64,000 nucleotides of DNA from Scalesia atractyloides (Eukaryota; Streptophyta; Magnoliopsida; Asterales; Asteraceae): contig CAMTDV010000012.1 in NCBI GenBank assembly GCA_947069175.1, forward strand, positions 33,264,341 to 33,328,340, given 5' to 3'. The notes under the pieces are model-generated. The model had not been told where the DNA came from. It made no database searches and saw only the letters and a list, made by a program, of their open reading frames with translations. Below, piece by piece: positions 1 to 9,540 of the stretch; position 1 is the stretch's first letter, and every line of letters begins with the position of its first letter. The translations under genes were made by a program, and so were the position numbers.

Positions 1-305
1 CTCAAATTCTTTGAAACTCTTGCTCTAAGTAATTTTCTAGTTTCTTTGGCTTTTAAACATTCGGGTTTTCGGCACTAGGTACCATTGGAATGTGAGGTCC
101 GAATATAACGAACTTCCAAGCATAGGAGGCTTTTGCTTGAAGCCGAATTATGGGATCATTTTATGCATTTTTTTGAAGTAAAACATGTGTGAAATACTTT
201 TAATTCTACACTCTACACTCTGAGTTATGAATCTATACGAGCTAATCTTTGTATATTAAACTAATTGTGAAATTGAGTTTAATGTGACCACGCTCTGATA
301 CTAAT
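1..305 (-). mobile_element. Leader of a minus-strand LTR retrotransposon, cut by the window edge
   Basis: This is the region just inside the 5' LTR at 306-1,030. At about 287-304 the minus strand carries TTAGTATCAGAGCGTGG, close to the usual primer binding site TGGTATCAGAGC for initiator-Met tRNA. The element therefore runs leftward out of the window. No coding domain is visible in these 305 bases. The family cannot be named from the leader alone. Confidence 0.6.
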
Positions 306-1030
306 TGTAGGACCTAAGTCTATTGAACTTGTGTATTTAAGACATGAAGAACAAACAATTTGTAAATTATAACTCAAATAAGGTAAACACACAAGCAGGA
401 AGATATATCAAAACTGTTTTATATTGAAATCAAAGATTACAATTACAATACAATGATTATACAATCTTCCCCTCAGCCTGCTCACTCATAAATATGTTCG
501 TACAAAAGAGAATGCGATGAAGTGATGAGATAGATCTATAATAGGTGAGATCTATTTATACTAAGTATAAAAGGTATGTTTGCAATCGGTTGATGTCACA
601 TTGATAGTGACATCTAACATTCCTAACAGAAAGGATTCCACAGATGTTAGCAAACATCTACAGATATCTTAACGTTTGTTCTATTACATGAAAAATTTGT
701 TCTAAGCTAACTACTGTTACATTGAGAAACATTTGTTCTTCAAGCTGCTGTTGGCTTGTATTAAATAACTGTTTGGCCACAACAAATGTTTGGTCTTCAT
801 TATCAGTGTTTTGCTTCAACAAAGCTTTGGCCTTGAAAAACGGTTTCTTTTTCTTCAACCGTGGTTCCAAGGCTTCAAACAGATCTTTGAATGTCTTCAA
901 ACAGAGTACTCTGATTACCGTTCAAGATTCACTATCTTTGGGAGGAGAATGCGTCTTCTATTGTCTATTTCTTGATCAAGAGGTCATGTCTTGGCTTTTG
1001 AATATCATATGTTCTTTTGTAGGTCCAACA
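306..1030 (-). mobile_element. 5' LTR of a minus-strand LTR retrotransposon
   Basis: The block starts TGTAGGACCT and ends AGGTCCAACA on the plus strand, a near-perfect terminal inverted repeat of the TG...CA type that bounds LTRs. A PBS-like site lies directly to its left. Length is 725 bp. Open frames inside (for example 658-900 minus) look incidental. The right end falls inside the integrase of another Copia element, so this is the younger insertion. The other LTR lies outside the window, so the target duplication cannot be checked. Confidence 0.7.
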
Positions 1031-1063
1031 AGTGTCCATTATTTGTGACATCAAGAGACAAAA

Positions 1064-1432
1064 CTACTTGAATTGTGGTGGATTAGAATGGGCAAGAAGG
1101 ATGAGCCTATTTTCCGCAACATGATGGTGATAGCGCTCAACAATGCCATTTTGCTCACTTCTGTGAGGGCAGGAATGTCGATACATTATGCCAAGGGAGC
1201 TAAAGAAGGGTGCAAAGTTTTGAAACTCCCCTCCCCAGTCAGCTTGAACACGTTTTAATTTAGTGTTAAATTGCCGTTCCACTATTGTGACAAATATTTT
1301 AAATGTAGAATAAACATCAAATTTTTGTGCTAACGGGTAAAGCCACATGTAACGAGAGTGATGGTCAACACACAACATAAAAAAAACAATAACCATCAAA
1401 AGATAAAGTGGGTGAGGCTCCCCAAACATCAC
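1064..1432 (-). pseudogene. Ty1/copia integrase core, truncated
   Basis: The minus-strand translation matches the Ty1/copia integrase catalytic core. Visible motifs are VDHHSRYMWLYPL (first catalytic Asp region), QADWGGEFQNF (second Asp, usually SDxGGEF) and EQNGIVERYHHH (catalytic Glu). The three acidic residues are thus retained. Reverse transcriptase and RNase H should follow, but the frame is cut by the LTR ending at 1,030. It joins the upstream GAG-pre-integrase piece through a frameshift near 1,370-1,430. It is a relic. Confidence 0.85.
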
Positions 1433-1625
1433 AATAAATTAAATCCAAAATATTATTACTTCGAAAATCAGAATATGACAATGAAAGTTCAGATGGTTTT
1501 CCTAACTGGCATGAAGTACATAAAGAAGATGATAATTTATTAGAAACAGGTAAAGAACAATTTGAAACAATTGACTGAAAAACACGTTGATGTGAGCCAG
1601 ATGGTGTAAGATGCCTTAGTAGCAA
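1365..1625 (-). pseudogene. GAG-pre-integrase domain of the Copia relic
   Basis: The translation includes CTSCQLGKPSELSL and NILDLIYCDVWGASPTLS. This is the characteristic Cys-x2-Cys 'CxxCxxGK' plus 'DVWGP' boundary between the GAG-pre-integrase zinc region and the integrase core of Copia elements. It overlaps the integrase frame in another phase, so at least one frameshift separates them. The domain order gag, protease, pre-integrase, integrase reads right to left, as expected for a minus-strand element. Confidence 0.8.
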
Positions 1626-1727
1626 TGAAGGCGACTCTGGAAATGGGCGTGAGTTGCGGAAGGTGAATGGAATATAGACCCTGTTAACTTGGACCTATGA
1701 GGAAGGTAGTGCTTGTAGACTCGTCCT

Positions 1728-2141
1728 TCACAACAAAAAAGGAAGAGTGAAACTCAAAGCAAACATTATTATCAAAGCAAAATTTTTGAACAAATAATAT
1801 ATTCTTTTGAAGGGCAGGTACATGAAGGATATTGGAAAGGTTACAAGTTTTGTTGGGTGAATAAATTTTGGATGAACCAATGTGAAATATGGGAAGGGGC
1901 TTACAGTCATCAAGAGAAGCCTGGCTGTTAGCATCAATGTCAGGAAACCAAGTAGTCCCGAAAGTTGATCCATGATCCGAAAAGCTGGTAAAGTTGGCCT
2001 GAGGAGATTGATTTGAAGATTAACTAGACTGATTTGGACATTGGGATGGAGATGGACTATACCACTAGGTTGCAATGGCCATAACAGTATTCTAGGTGGA
2101 AGCCTATGAAAAACATTGATTAGAGCCATTACCACCTGCAT
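1728..2141 (-). pseudogene. Copia protease region, frameshifted
   Basis: No single frame is intact. One minus-strand phase shows a TTWFPD-like start followed by HIGSSKIYSP and LSNILHVPALQKNILFV, matching the Copia aspartic protease and its conserved tail ('LxNVLHVPxLxKNLxSV'). The catalytic D[ST]GA site is replaced by DIDANS, so the enzyme would be inactive even if the frame were whole. The open frame visible at this position is in the wrong phase. Confidence 0.65.
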
Positions 2142-2620
2142 TTAGATTAGAACCACCACTTGTATCACGGCCCCTGTTGTTAGAATAACCACGTGAGTTC
2201 CCTTGTGTATTCCCACGACGATTTACTCGGTTGTTGAAGGAACGCGGTGCATAGTAGGCTTGTGGCTGTGAGTTGGACTGTAGAATAGGGTTTAGTTGAT
2301 ACCCTAATTGAGTAGCTAACAATTGCAAACTATTGAGATGAGATTGAATTGCACCAAGACTGGGTGTCGGATTGTCAATAAGGGCGACAAAAGCTTGCGG
2401 ATTGGTAGTAAGGGATTTTTTAATCATGTAGGAGGCTATACAACTCGTTAAAAACAACAGGTTGGGTTGCTTCTGGATTTGGTGCTCTTGATAGATTAGC
2501 AACAACAGTATTGGCGTAGATTAATGGCAGCAGGTTGCTTGCAGTAGGTTAGAAATAGGTTAATATGCAACAGGTTTTGTTCTGTGCTGCAGGTTGGCCA
2601 GAAAGAAAAAAAACGAGGGA
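2104..2620 (-). pseudogene. Copia gag C-terminal fragment
   Basis: The longest frame (2,104-2,505) ends in a Gly/Arg/Asn-rich stretch with RGNTQGNSRGYSNNRGRD. This is typical of the nucleocapsid end of Copia Gag, just ahead of the CCHC knuckle. The knuckle itself is missing; only a trailing NQCF-like remnant remains before the frame breaks. The N-terminal gag is reduced to a few hundred bases between here and the PBS at 2,667. The copy is probably deleted as well as frameshifted. Confidence 0.6.
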
Positions 2621-2666
2621 AAACTGCCGATTAGGAGTTGGCGGTAGAATTTAGGGTTGAAATTTT

Positions 2667-2680
2667 GGCTCTTGATACCA
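2667..2680 (-). other. Primer binding site (tRNA-iMet) of the Copia relic
   Basis: The minus strand reads TGGTATCAAGAGCC, the standard initiator-Met tRNA complement with one inserted A. It abuts the short LTR at 2,681-2,813 and fixes the element's orientation. Confidence 0.7.
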
Positions 2681-2813
2681 AATAGAAACCCCATACTTTA
2701 TTGATAAGTGATAATATTATTTGATTACAATTATCTTCATATAAAGAGAATGTTACAATTAGAGACCCTCTAATATAGAACATATAAAATACTTAATCTA
2801 ACTTAGTCTAACA
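2681..2813 (-). mobile_element. Short 5' LTR of the Copia relic
   Basis: On the minus strand the block begins TGTTAGACTAAGTTAG and ends GGGGTTTCTATT next to the PBS. At about 133 bp it is short but within the range of Copia LTRs. The opposite LTR was lost or lies beyond the element inserted at 1,030. Confidence 0.6.
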
Positions 2814-2835
2814 TTATGCATGCGTGTTTTGGTAT

Positions 2836-2985
2836 ACGAGTCCATGGAAGTGGAACGCAAAGAATACGTATTTATTTCGTTTTGTATGTTTAATGCCTTG
2901 GAAGTGGAACACAAAGAGAACAAAAAGAATACGTATTTATTTCGTTTTGTATGTTTGATGCCTTGGGGTTCTACGTAGGAGTGAT
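2836..2985 (+). repeat. Two-copy direct repeat upstream of the kinase-NLR gene
   Basis: The segment GAAGTGGAACGCAAAGAATA... recurs about 75 bp later as GAAGTGGAACACAAAGAGAA.... Both copies run into ACGTATTTATTTCGTTTTGT and ATGTTTRATGCCTTGG. The second copy has about 11 extra bases. The repeat lies 300-450 bp before the kinase start codon, so it may be part of the promoter. No known cis-element is recognised. Confidence 0.6.
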
Positions 2986-3293
2986 AGCTGTTACTATATG
3001 TTTTTGTATTTATGTTTTGATATTCGGTTCCTTGGAGCTCGAAGAATATATATAACTAAATATCAACTCTAAGATATGTTTTGTGTTTATTAAGTTAGTT
3101 CATCCACTAGTTTTACTTAATTTGCACAAAGTTGAACAAAGTCTAGCGTTGATGAACATAATAACAAAATAAATAAAAAATGCAGCGAGGAAGAAAGTGA
3201 CCTTCATTAATTTTCGTCTATACAATGTTATTTATTTTCTTATTTTGGATCAACAGGAGACTGGTTCTTCGCCAAGCTTACTATTAAAGAAAA

Positions 3294-4210
3294 ATGGCAT
3301 TGATTAAAGAGACAGATCACCTCCGAATACCATTTCAGGATATAGAAATAGCCATTAACAACTTCACTACTACACTTATTATTGGGAGAGGTGGATTTGG
3401 TAACGTTTACAAAGGGAAACTCTCTCTTTTGGGTAAACTTACTACTGTTGCTGTAAAGAGATTAGATGCTAACATTTCTGGTCAAGGTTTAAAGAGTTTT
3501 TAACGGAGATTCATTTGCTTTCCCGATTTAAACATCCAAACCTGGTTTCCCTTCTTGGCTACTGCCAAGAAGGAAACCAAAAAATCCTAGTTTATGAGTA
3601 CGCCGAGCATGGAAGCCTTGATAAGCTTTTAACTATGGACACAACTGTATGTCCGTTAACATCTAAGCAACTGATTAATGTATGCATTGACGTGGCCAGC
3701 TGTTTGGATTATCTACACAACCGTGCTGCAGAAAATCAGAGAGTTATCCATAGGGATATAAAGAGTGCAAATATTCTATTAGATCACAACTGGAAAGCTA
3801 TGATATCTGATCTAGGACTTTCCAAAATAGGTCGCTCTAACGAACGTGAAACTTTCCTCATTACTAACCCATGTGGCACAAATGGTTATTGTGATCCTGT
3901 GTATATGGATATTGGTGTACTCACAAAAGAATCTGATGTTTATTCATTTGGGATGGTATTGTTTGAAGTCTTGTGTCGGAGGTTATATTTTATGAATGTG
4001 AACGATGAACGAAAGTTTCTAGACCATTTGGTTCATAAATACTATGAGAATGGTAAATTGCATAAGATTATTCATCCTGATATGATGGAGCAATTGCCAC
4101 CAGGTTCCTTGGATAAGATATCGAATATCGCGTGTTTACTTAATGATCGAGAAAGCCGACCCTCAATGGGTTTGGTGGTAAAGAAACTTAAGGAAGCATT
4201 GGAAGTGCCG
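3294..4210 (+). CDS. Receptor-like cytoplasmic kinase domain exon (FERONIA/CrRLK1L-like)
   Basis: The start is ATG 3,294, giving the motif order expected of plant RLK kinases: LRIPFQDIEIAINNF lead-in, Gly loop GRGGFGNVYKG, VAVKRLD Lys, HRDIKSANILLD catalytic loop, SDLGLSK (DLG in place of DFG), GTNGYCDPVYMD activation segment, ESDVYSFGMVLFEVLC, and RPSM near the end. Catalytic Lys and both Asp residues are present, so kinase activity is plausible. A missing base near 3,494 puts GLKSF-stop in place of GLKEFLTEIH, after which the frame is open to the donor site. A CAACAG acceptor-like site at about 3,256 hints at a 5' UTR intron. The length (about 305 codons) is that of a bare kinase domain with no ectodomain. 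Confidence 0.8.
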
Positions 4211-4440
4211 GTAAGTTTAAACATGTTAAAAGTATACTCCCAATTAATTTCTAAAAAGGAATATGTGTTGTGGCACAAGAACTAGAGGAAACGATGGATT
4301 GATCGTACCACAAAACATGGGATGCTTCTTGTGCTTTGAAAGACATAATGATCCCCTATTGTATTTGATTACGTATATGTTTTCATATTCATAAAACTTC
4401 CAAATTTCACCATACTAAATTAAATAAGCTTTATGTGTAG
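4211..4440 (+). other. Phase-0 intron joining kinase and NB-ARC exons
   Basis: The 230-bp segment begins GTAAGTTTAA and ends TTATGTGTAG. It is AT-rich, with in-frame stops in both flanking phases (TAG at 4,283-4,285 for the kinase frame, and TAG at 4,438 just before the NB-ARC exon). Donor and acceptor match plant consensus well. The TAG immediately upstream of exon 2 means the NB-ARC frame cannot extend upstream unless spliced. Confidence 0.7.
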
Positions 4441-6469
4441 GAGATGGACATAGTAGGTGAATTGGGCATTTTCTGGCTGGAAGATGATATCCAAAACCTG
4501 GTGAAACGACTGACAAGTCAAATGGACATGTTCGTCCCGATTGTTGGTGAAGGAGGTTCGGGGAAGACAACACTTGCTCATGCGGTTTATAAGAAGATTA
4601 AGGACGACTTTGAATACCATGACTGGATTTCTGTGGGAGAGGGGTATACAGCAGAGCGCATCTTGTCCAGGTTGAAAAAAATTACCGCAACGGTGAAGGG
4701 TAGGAGGTACCTGATTGTAGTTGATGGTGTTGGGATTTATGAAGTTCTTCAAGGTCTAAAAGACGCATTCCCAGATGCTAAAAATGGAAGTAAAGTAATC
4801 TTTACGTCTCGAGAAATTCCAGAGATGAAGAAACTTAGCCCGCATATTATGAACAGATTAGATGAAGACGAAAGCTGGAAAATGTTTCTGAACAAGGCTG
4901 GAAAGGAAAAGGAAGCTGGTCGAATCACAGAAAGTTTGAAACATAAGATCTTGAGTATATGCAATGGTTTGCTTAGAAACATCATTCTAATGGCGGGGCT
5001 GCTCTCGAATAATAGAATAAAAAGGTGGCCAGTGGTGATTGACGATGGTCGACATCCTGATGACGTTCTGAGATTATGTTATAACCTGAAAATCCGCTCG
5101 AAAGTTTGCCTGTTATACCTGACTCTTTTCCCCAAAGATTACGTCATTCCAGTACGGCGGTTGCTCCGGCTCTGGGTAGCCAAGGGTTTTGTGAAGAGAA
5201 GACTCCAAGACCCGTTTCCTGAGGATTTGGCACAAAAATGTTTTGAAAAATTAGTGGGTCTTAACATGATTCAGATAACCAAGCTAAGATTGGACAACAG
5301 CCCGAAGCGATGCCGTCTAGTTTCGTTTTTTCACGACTATTTGTTGCCAAAAGCCCAAGATATCAGTCCTTTCTACATCCGCCAGAATTCGAAGAACTTT
5401 CAAGATGCAATGGGTCCGTTTAATGTACGACTCATGCAGGTTGCAGGCGTAACCACCACAGGAGTGGGACTGGTTTCGGGTAAAACTATTAGAACTGATT
5501 TTGTGTTATTAAGGGTGCTTGATCTCGAAGGAGCGCGCAACAGGAGTCTGCCCAATGTACTTGGTCACTTGAGTCATTTGAGATACCTAGGACTGAGAAG
5601 GACTTTCTTGGAGAGGCTCCCTGAATCTGTGGGAGATCTATCCTATCTAGGTTTCTTAGATCTAAAGCAAACCTGTGTCAATAGTCTTACAGATTCCATT
5701 TGGAGGCTTAAACGCCTCCGCCATCTCAATCTCACCAATGTTCGTCTCACCATGCCACCTAGCAGTTCTTCAACTCTTGTAACCCTCTGGGGATTGGTTC
5801 TGGATGACAGGATATCAGCAAATAAGCTTGAAGGTTTAATCACGTTGCTTAATCTTAGAGAATTAGGTATTAGATACCAATTAAGCACAGGAAAACAAGA
5901 TGTCTTACTTGACTGGATTGAGAAGCTAGTCGATCTTCAGTCTTTGAGGTTGATTTCCTTAAATGGATCAGGCCAAGCTTCGGAGCTAGTCTTAAAAACA
6001 CTAGCCACCTTAGCCAAACTTTCCCATCTTAATTTGTATGGTAATCTTTTAAGATTACCAACTGCAAATGAATTCCCGCCGACAGTTAAGGTTCTCACAC
6101 TGTCAATCTCTCAGCTAAACAAAGATCCAATGGAGACATTTGGACGACTACCTTGTTTGATCGTGTTGAGGCCTTTGGGTGACTCGTTCACGGGAGAAAG
6201 AATGGTCTCTTCGAGGAGGATTCAAGCAACTCGAGGTCTTAAAGATGTGGAAGCTAAAGGGGTTGGAGGAATGGGATGTGGAAGAAGAAGCAATGGAGAG
6301 CCTCAAAGAATTAGATATCAGACGTTGTCATAAGTTAAAGAACATCCCTTGTAGACTACTCATAAAACCAAAGCGTTTGGAGATACGAAAAGTGACAGAC
6401 ATGCCGGATGACTTTGTAGGGCGGATCAGAAAAGGAATATCCAAACGGCCTACTCTGACAGTCAATTAA
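4441..6469 (+). pseudogene. NB-ARC-LRR exon of the kinase-NLR gene
   Basis: The NB-ARC domain starts within 40 residues of the exon start. The P-loop VPIVGEGGSGKTTLAHAVY is intact. Kinase-2 is RRYLIVVDGV (second Asp changed to Gly). RNBS-B is GSKVIFTSREI. GLPL is degenerate (CNGLLRNIILMAG). RNBS-D is TLFPKDYVIPVRRLLRLW, and the MHD position reads FHD. The Trp in RNBS-D places it with non-TIR (CNL-type) NLRs. Leucine-rich repeats follow from about 5,500 (LRVLDLEG, LRYLGLRR, LGFLDLKQ, LRHLNLTN). An extra base near 6,210 ends the frame at 6,333. The next phase continues GGFKQLEVLKMWKLKGLEEW to a stop at 6,469, showing that the LRR originally ran on. Altered kinase-2 and GLPL motifs suggest weakened ATP hydrolysis; this is inference. 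Confidence 0.8.
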
Positions 6470-7243
6470 CAATTAGGAATTCGTTCCCTTGATCGTGAGT
6501 TATTCCCTTTCAAATAGTTGCAACTTGAATTTTTGTGACCTTATTTCATTCACCAAACTCCTAACATTTTTTTTCTATCATTCGATGACAGTGGAAGCAA
6601 CACAAAGAGGTTCTGAATGCACCCAGTTTAGTTAAGTCTAGTGTTTTTCCAAAAAGCTCCATACTGCAGTAATAAGGTCCTGGACAGTCTGGTAGTTTGC
6701 CAGCAAATGTATTTTTGTTGTGCATATATCTTGTTCAAGATCTTTTATTCATATCATTGTTTCTTGTGCTTCACATAATCCATGTACCATGGTTGCACAC
6801 GTGCGTTAGTTTTTTTTATTAGTGTAATGTAAACAAGAAGAGAACCATTCATCTTTTTCACATTCACATGGTATTTATTTCGATAATACACTTAGAACAT
6901 GTGTTGTGGTCACCATTACGGATCGTGTTATGTACTAAACCCTAACTATTTGGATCAATTTAGCAGCAGAAACTATCCTTCAAATTCTTTAATGCAGAAA
7001 CGACATATCACGAATCCCACAGCCATGAAAGTAGGGAATCGAGATAAAAATGTTTGAAAGAGTACTGTTATGGATAACAAAGGGAGTTGGGAGAGAGAGA
7101 GGAAAAATCATAAGGTCAAAGGGTAGAGTATGTGTGTGTGTTCATGGCCGCAACCAGCCACCGGAAATTAAACGATCTGGTATAATGCCACTATAAACCA
7201 CGTGACCTTTCAGCTTGAACTACCCGACGCTCTACGATCTTCA
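6470..7243 (+). other. Probable 3' UTR, then intergenic DNA
   Basis: After the NLR stop the sequence is AT-rich. A TTCGATGACAG acceptor-like site near 6,592 could end a 3' UTR intron. No polyadenylation site can be fixed with confidence. From about 6,800 to 7,243 nothing recognisable is present beyond a short GAGAGAGA tract near 7,095 and a GTGTGTGT tract near 7,133. Confidence 0.35.
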
Positions 7244-7706
7244 TTTTTAAAAGGGAAAATGTCACAGAATACTAACCAACTTTCAAAAGTGTTCTAATTA
7301 GGTCACTCGTATCGTTTTTGTCTGAATTAGATAACTTAACATTCAAATCGAGTCATGTCCTTTTTTCCATATGTCGAGAGAAAAATCGAGCATAAGATAC
7401 TAGGGTCGGATTGTATTAATATATGAAATTTTATTTATTAAAAATAAAAACACTTTAATTATATTAAAAATTAAAAAAACAAGTTAAAATCTACGTCATC
7501 ACTGGAAGTTAGCATCAAATGAAAGGGAAAAAAGAAACAAAAATTCACATCACCACGGTTACCTATGAAATGGATGAAAAACCCCTTAATTTTAATAAAA
7601 AATGAATGTCGAGTGACCTAATCGGAACAATTTTAAAACCTGAGGGACCTAATTGGAACACTCTTAAAACTTGATTAATATTCTACAAAGTTACCCCATT
7701 TTAAAA
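7244..7706. mobile_element. MITE with ~65-bp terminal inverted repeats
   Basis: The left arm (7,244-7,310), beginning TTTTAAAAGGGAAAATGTCA and passing through GTGTTCTAATTAGGTCACTC, is matched in reverse complement by the right arm (7,640-7,706). The match includes TTTTAAAATGGGGTAACTTT and GTGTTCCAATTAGGTCCCTC. The 463-bp element has no coding capacity. Inner copies of the GTGACCTAAT motif sit next to both arms. The AT-rich flanks prevent a reliable target-duplication call, so the superfamily is left open. Confidence 0.65.
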
Positions 7707-7837
7707 AGAAGATAATAATGAATACAAAAGTATCTTTTTTTAATAGCAACTAGATGGTTGCCATACGCCCGCACATGCTGCCGCAAATTACTAGTAGTTT
7801 ATAGCTTGGGCCGTCCAAACCGTCCATCACTCAGAGA

Positions 7838-8527
7838 TTGCTCGTTCAATTTGAGGTTCGGTTGTAAATGAGCCGCTCTTCTTAGTTCAGTTTGTAAGCG
7901 AGCCAATCATAAGTAAAGGGCTGATAGGTTCAGTTTGTCTCGAATTATTATTTTTAATTAGTATATATACACATACCTATATATATCCACACATTTATAG
8001 TTTTATATATACCACTCTGTTAGATTTTAGTCTCTTATATACAAATCTACAGCGTTATCTATACTTACTAGCTAAATCACACCAATAAAAAATTAACACC
8101 AAATCTAAAAGTTAAACCCTAAACCGCTCAACTACAGTCTACTCATTGCCTTAGTGTCTTATGCTATTACCCTAAGTCAATCATCTTCTACCCTCAACGT
8201 TATTATTCGTGCAATATGATCATCGCTTCATCAGCCACAACATTGTTATTCATAAGAAAAATATTATGCTATGAAATGTGTCTGTTTTTAAAAATATAAA
8301 ACTTAAGACCCAACATTGTCATCATCTTTCTCCACAACTTTAAATAACGCGACACAGTTGTCAAAATCGCTCAAAGTTCGCTCGACACTCGCTCGGAATA
8401 ATCACTCCTCGAAAATGCTCGTTTGATTGAGGCTCGGTTTTAAATGAGCCACTCGGCTCGATTCGGTTTGTAAACGAACCAAGCACGAGCAAAAGTCCGT
8501 TCGGTTCGACTCGGCTCATAAACAGCC
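7838..8527. repeat. GCTCG/CGAGC-rich direct repeats around AT-rich spacer
   Basis: A block of about 105 bp at 7,838-7,945 (GCTCGTTCAATTTGAGGTTC, AAATGAGCCGCTC, TTTGTAAGCGAGCC) recurs in the same orientation at 8,418-8,527 (GCTCGTTTGATTGAGGCTCG, AAATGAGCCACTC, TTTGTAAACGAACC). About 470 bp of AT-rich DNA lies between. Clustered short GCTCG motifs resemble hAT-type subterminal repeats, but no terminal inverted repeat or 8-bp target site was found. The right part is repeated in the tandem copy at 12,060-12,205. Confidence 0.45.
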
Positions 8528-9540
8528 CTGTATAGTTGGCGGCACATTATGTCATGTATTTACCGTATGAAAATACATGTTTCGGTGTATCCAATCTGAA
8601 GCATTGCGGTCACAAAAGGAATGGAATCAAACCCGAGTTGGTTCATTCACTAAGTGTTCCACCTGACCACTACACCACCCTAATTTTTATATCAAGACTT
8701 AGTGGAGTCAAAACATACAATACTCAATTTATACCTTCAAACTAAAACATATTTATATTTGACCTGACTCATTTTCGAACATAATTTACGTCAAAACATA
8801 GACCAACCTAAAACATACACAAAAATTAGCATGAAAACGTACATAAAAATACGCACGAAAACGCATTATATTTGACCGTATATAAAAATAATCACGTCAA
8901 AAAAATTAAGCTAAATAATGAAGATACAAGGGTAATTTAAAAGGTTAGAATCCAATGGGTGAAAATGATATTTAATAAAGTTTTTAGAAAGTACAGAGGG
9001 CATAAGATTTTAGAAAATGTAGAGGGTGTAAATGTCAAATTTGAAAGTTTAGTGGCTATTTTTGTCCACGCATTGTGACGGTGATGTCGAAACGTGAAAA
9101 AAAGTTAACATTCGAGTTTTTGAACCTGTGCGTTGTTGAGACGTAAACACGTGGGAAAACACGACTTCGAACAAAAACAATATAAGAAAACAAAAAGGGA
9201 AAAAAAAAATTTTGTAGCACCCAAGTCCCCCTTATCAAAGTCAAGAACTCTTAACCAACTTCACCGTAACTTAATTTATTAGATGGAAGGGGCACTTAAC
9301 CTCCCTATCCTAAGAAAGATCCACCAAAGTCCTTATACTATGTCACTTAAACTATATGTTATTTTTCCATACTCTATTTAGTGTCGTTACACAGATAAGG
9401 TTACCCTTTTCTTTTTCTTTTTCTTTTTTTATTACAAATATAAATAACTAAACGCATGAATAATTAAACACATAATTAATTGATACATCTTTAAAAATTA
9501 AAAAAAAAGTGCACTCCTATTTTTTTTTTTAAATGACATC

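Larger units (their letters stand above)
3294..6469 (+). pseudogene. Kinase-NB-ARC-LRR fusion gene, two frameshifts
   Basis: A cytoplasmic Ser/Thr kinase exon (3,294-4,210) is followed by a GTAAGT donor at 4,211, a TTTATGTGTAG acceptor ending at 4,440, and an NB-ARC-LRR exon from 4,441. Both splice sites fall on codon boundaries (phase 0), so splicing joins the kinase C-terminus directly to the nucleotide-binding domain. Without splicing, the kinase frame stops at 4,285. No coiled-coil or TIR region precedes the P-loop, so the kinase takes the place of the usual N-terminal signalling domain. One missing base near 3,494 and one extra base near 6,210 break the frame. These could be recent inactivation or assembly error. 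The alternative is two adjacent genes, with the second starting at ATG 4,444. No transmembrane segment is seen; action in cytoplasmic immune signalling is inferred from family knowledge. Confidence 0.65.

Noticed and set aside
658..1048. Open frames on both strands inside the left LTR
   Set aside because: They lie within LTR borders defined by inverted ends, overlap each other on opposite strands, and show no domain.
8110..8125. Telomere-like AAACCCTAAA
   Set aside because: A single short match, with no array of TTTAGGG units; also AAACCCTAA-like words occur elsewhere by chance.
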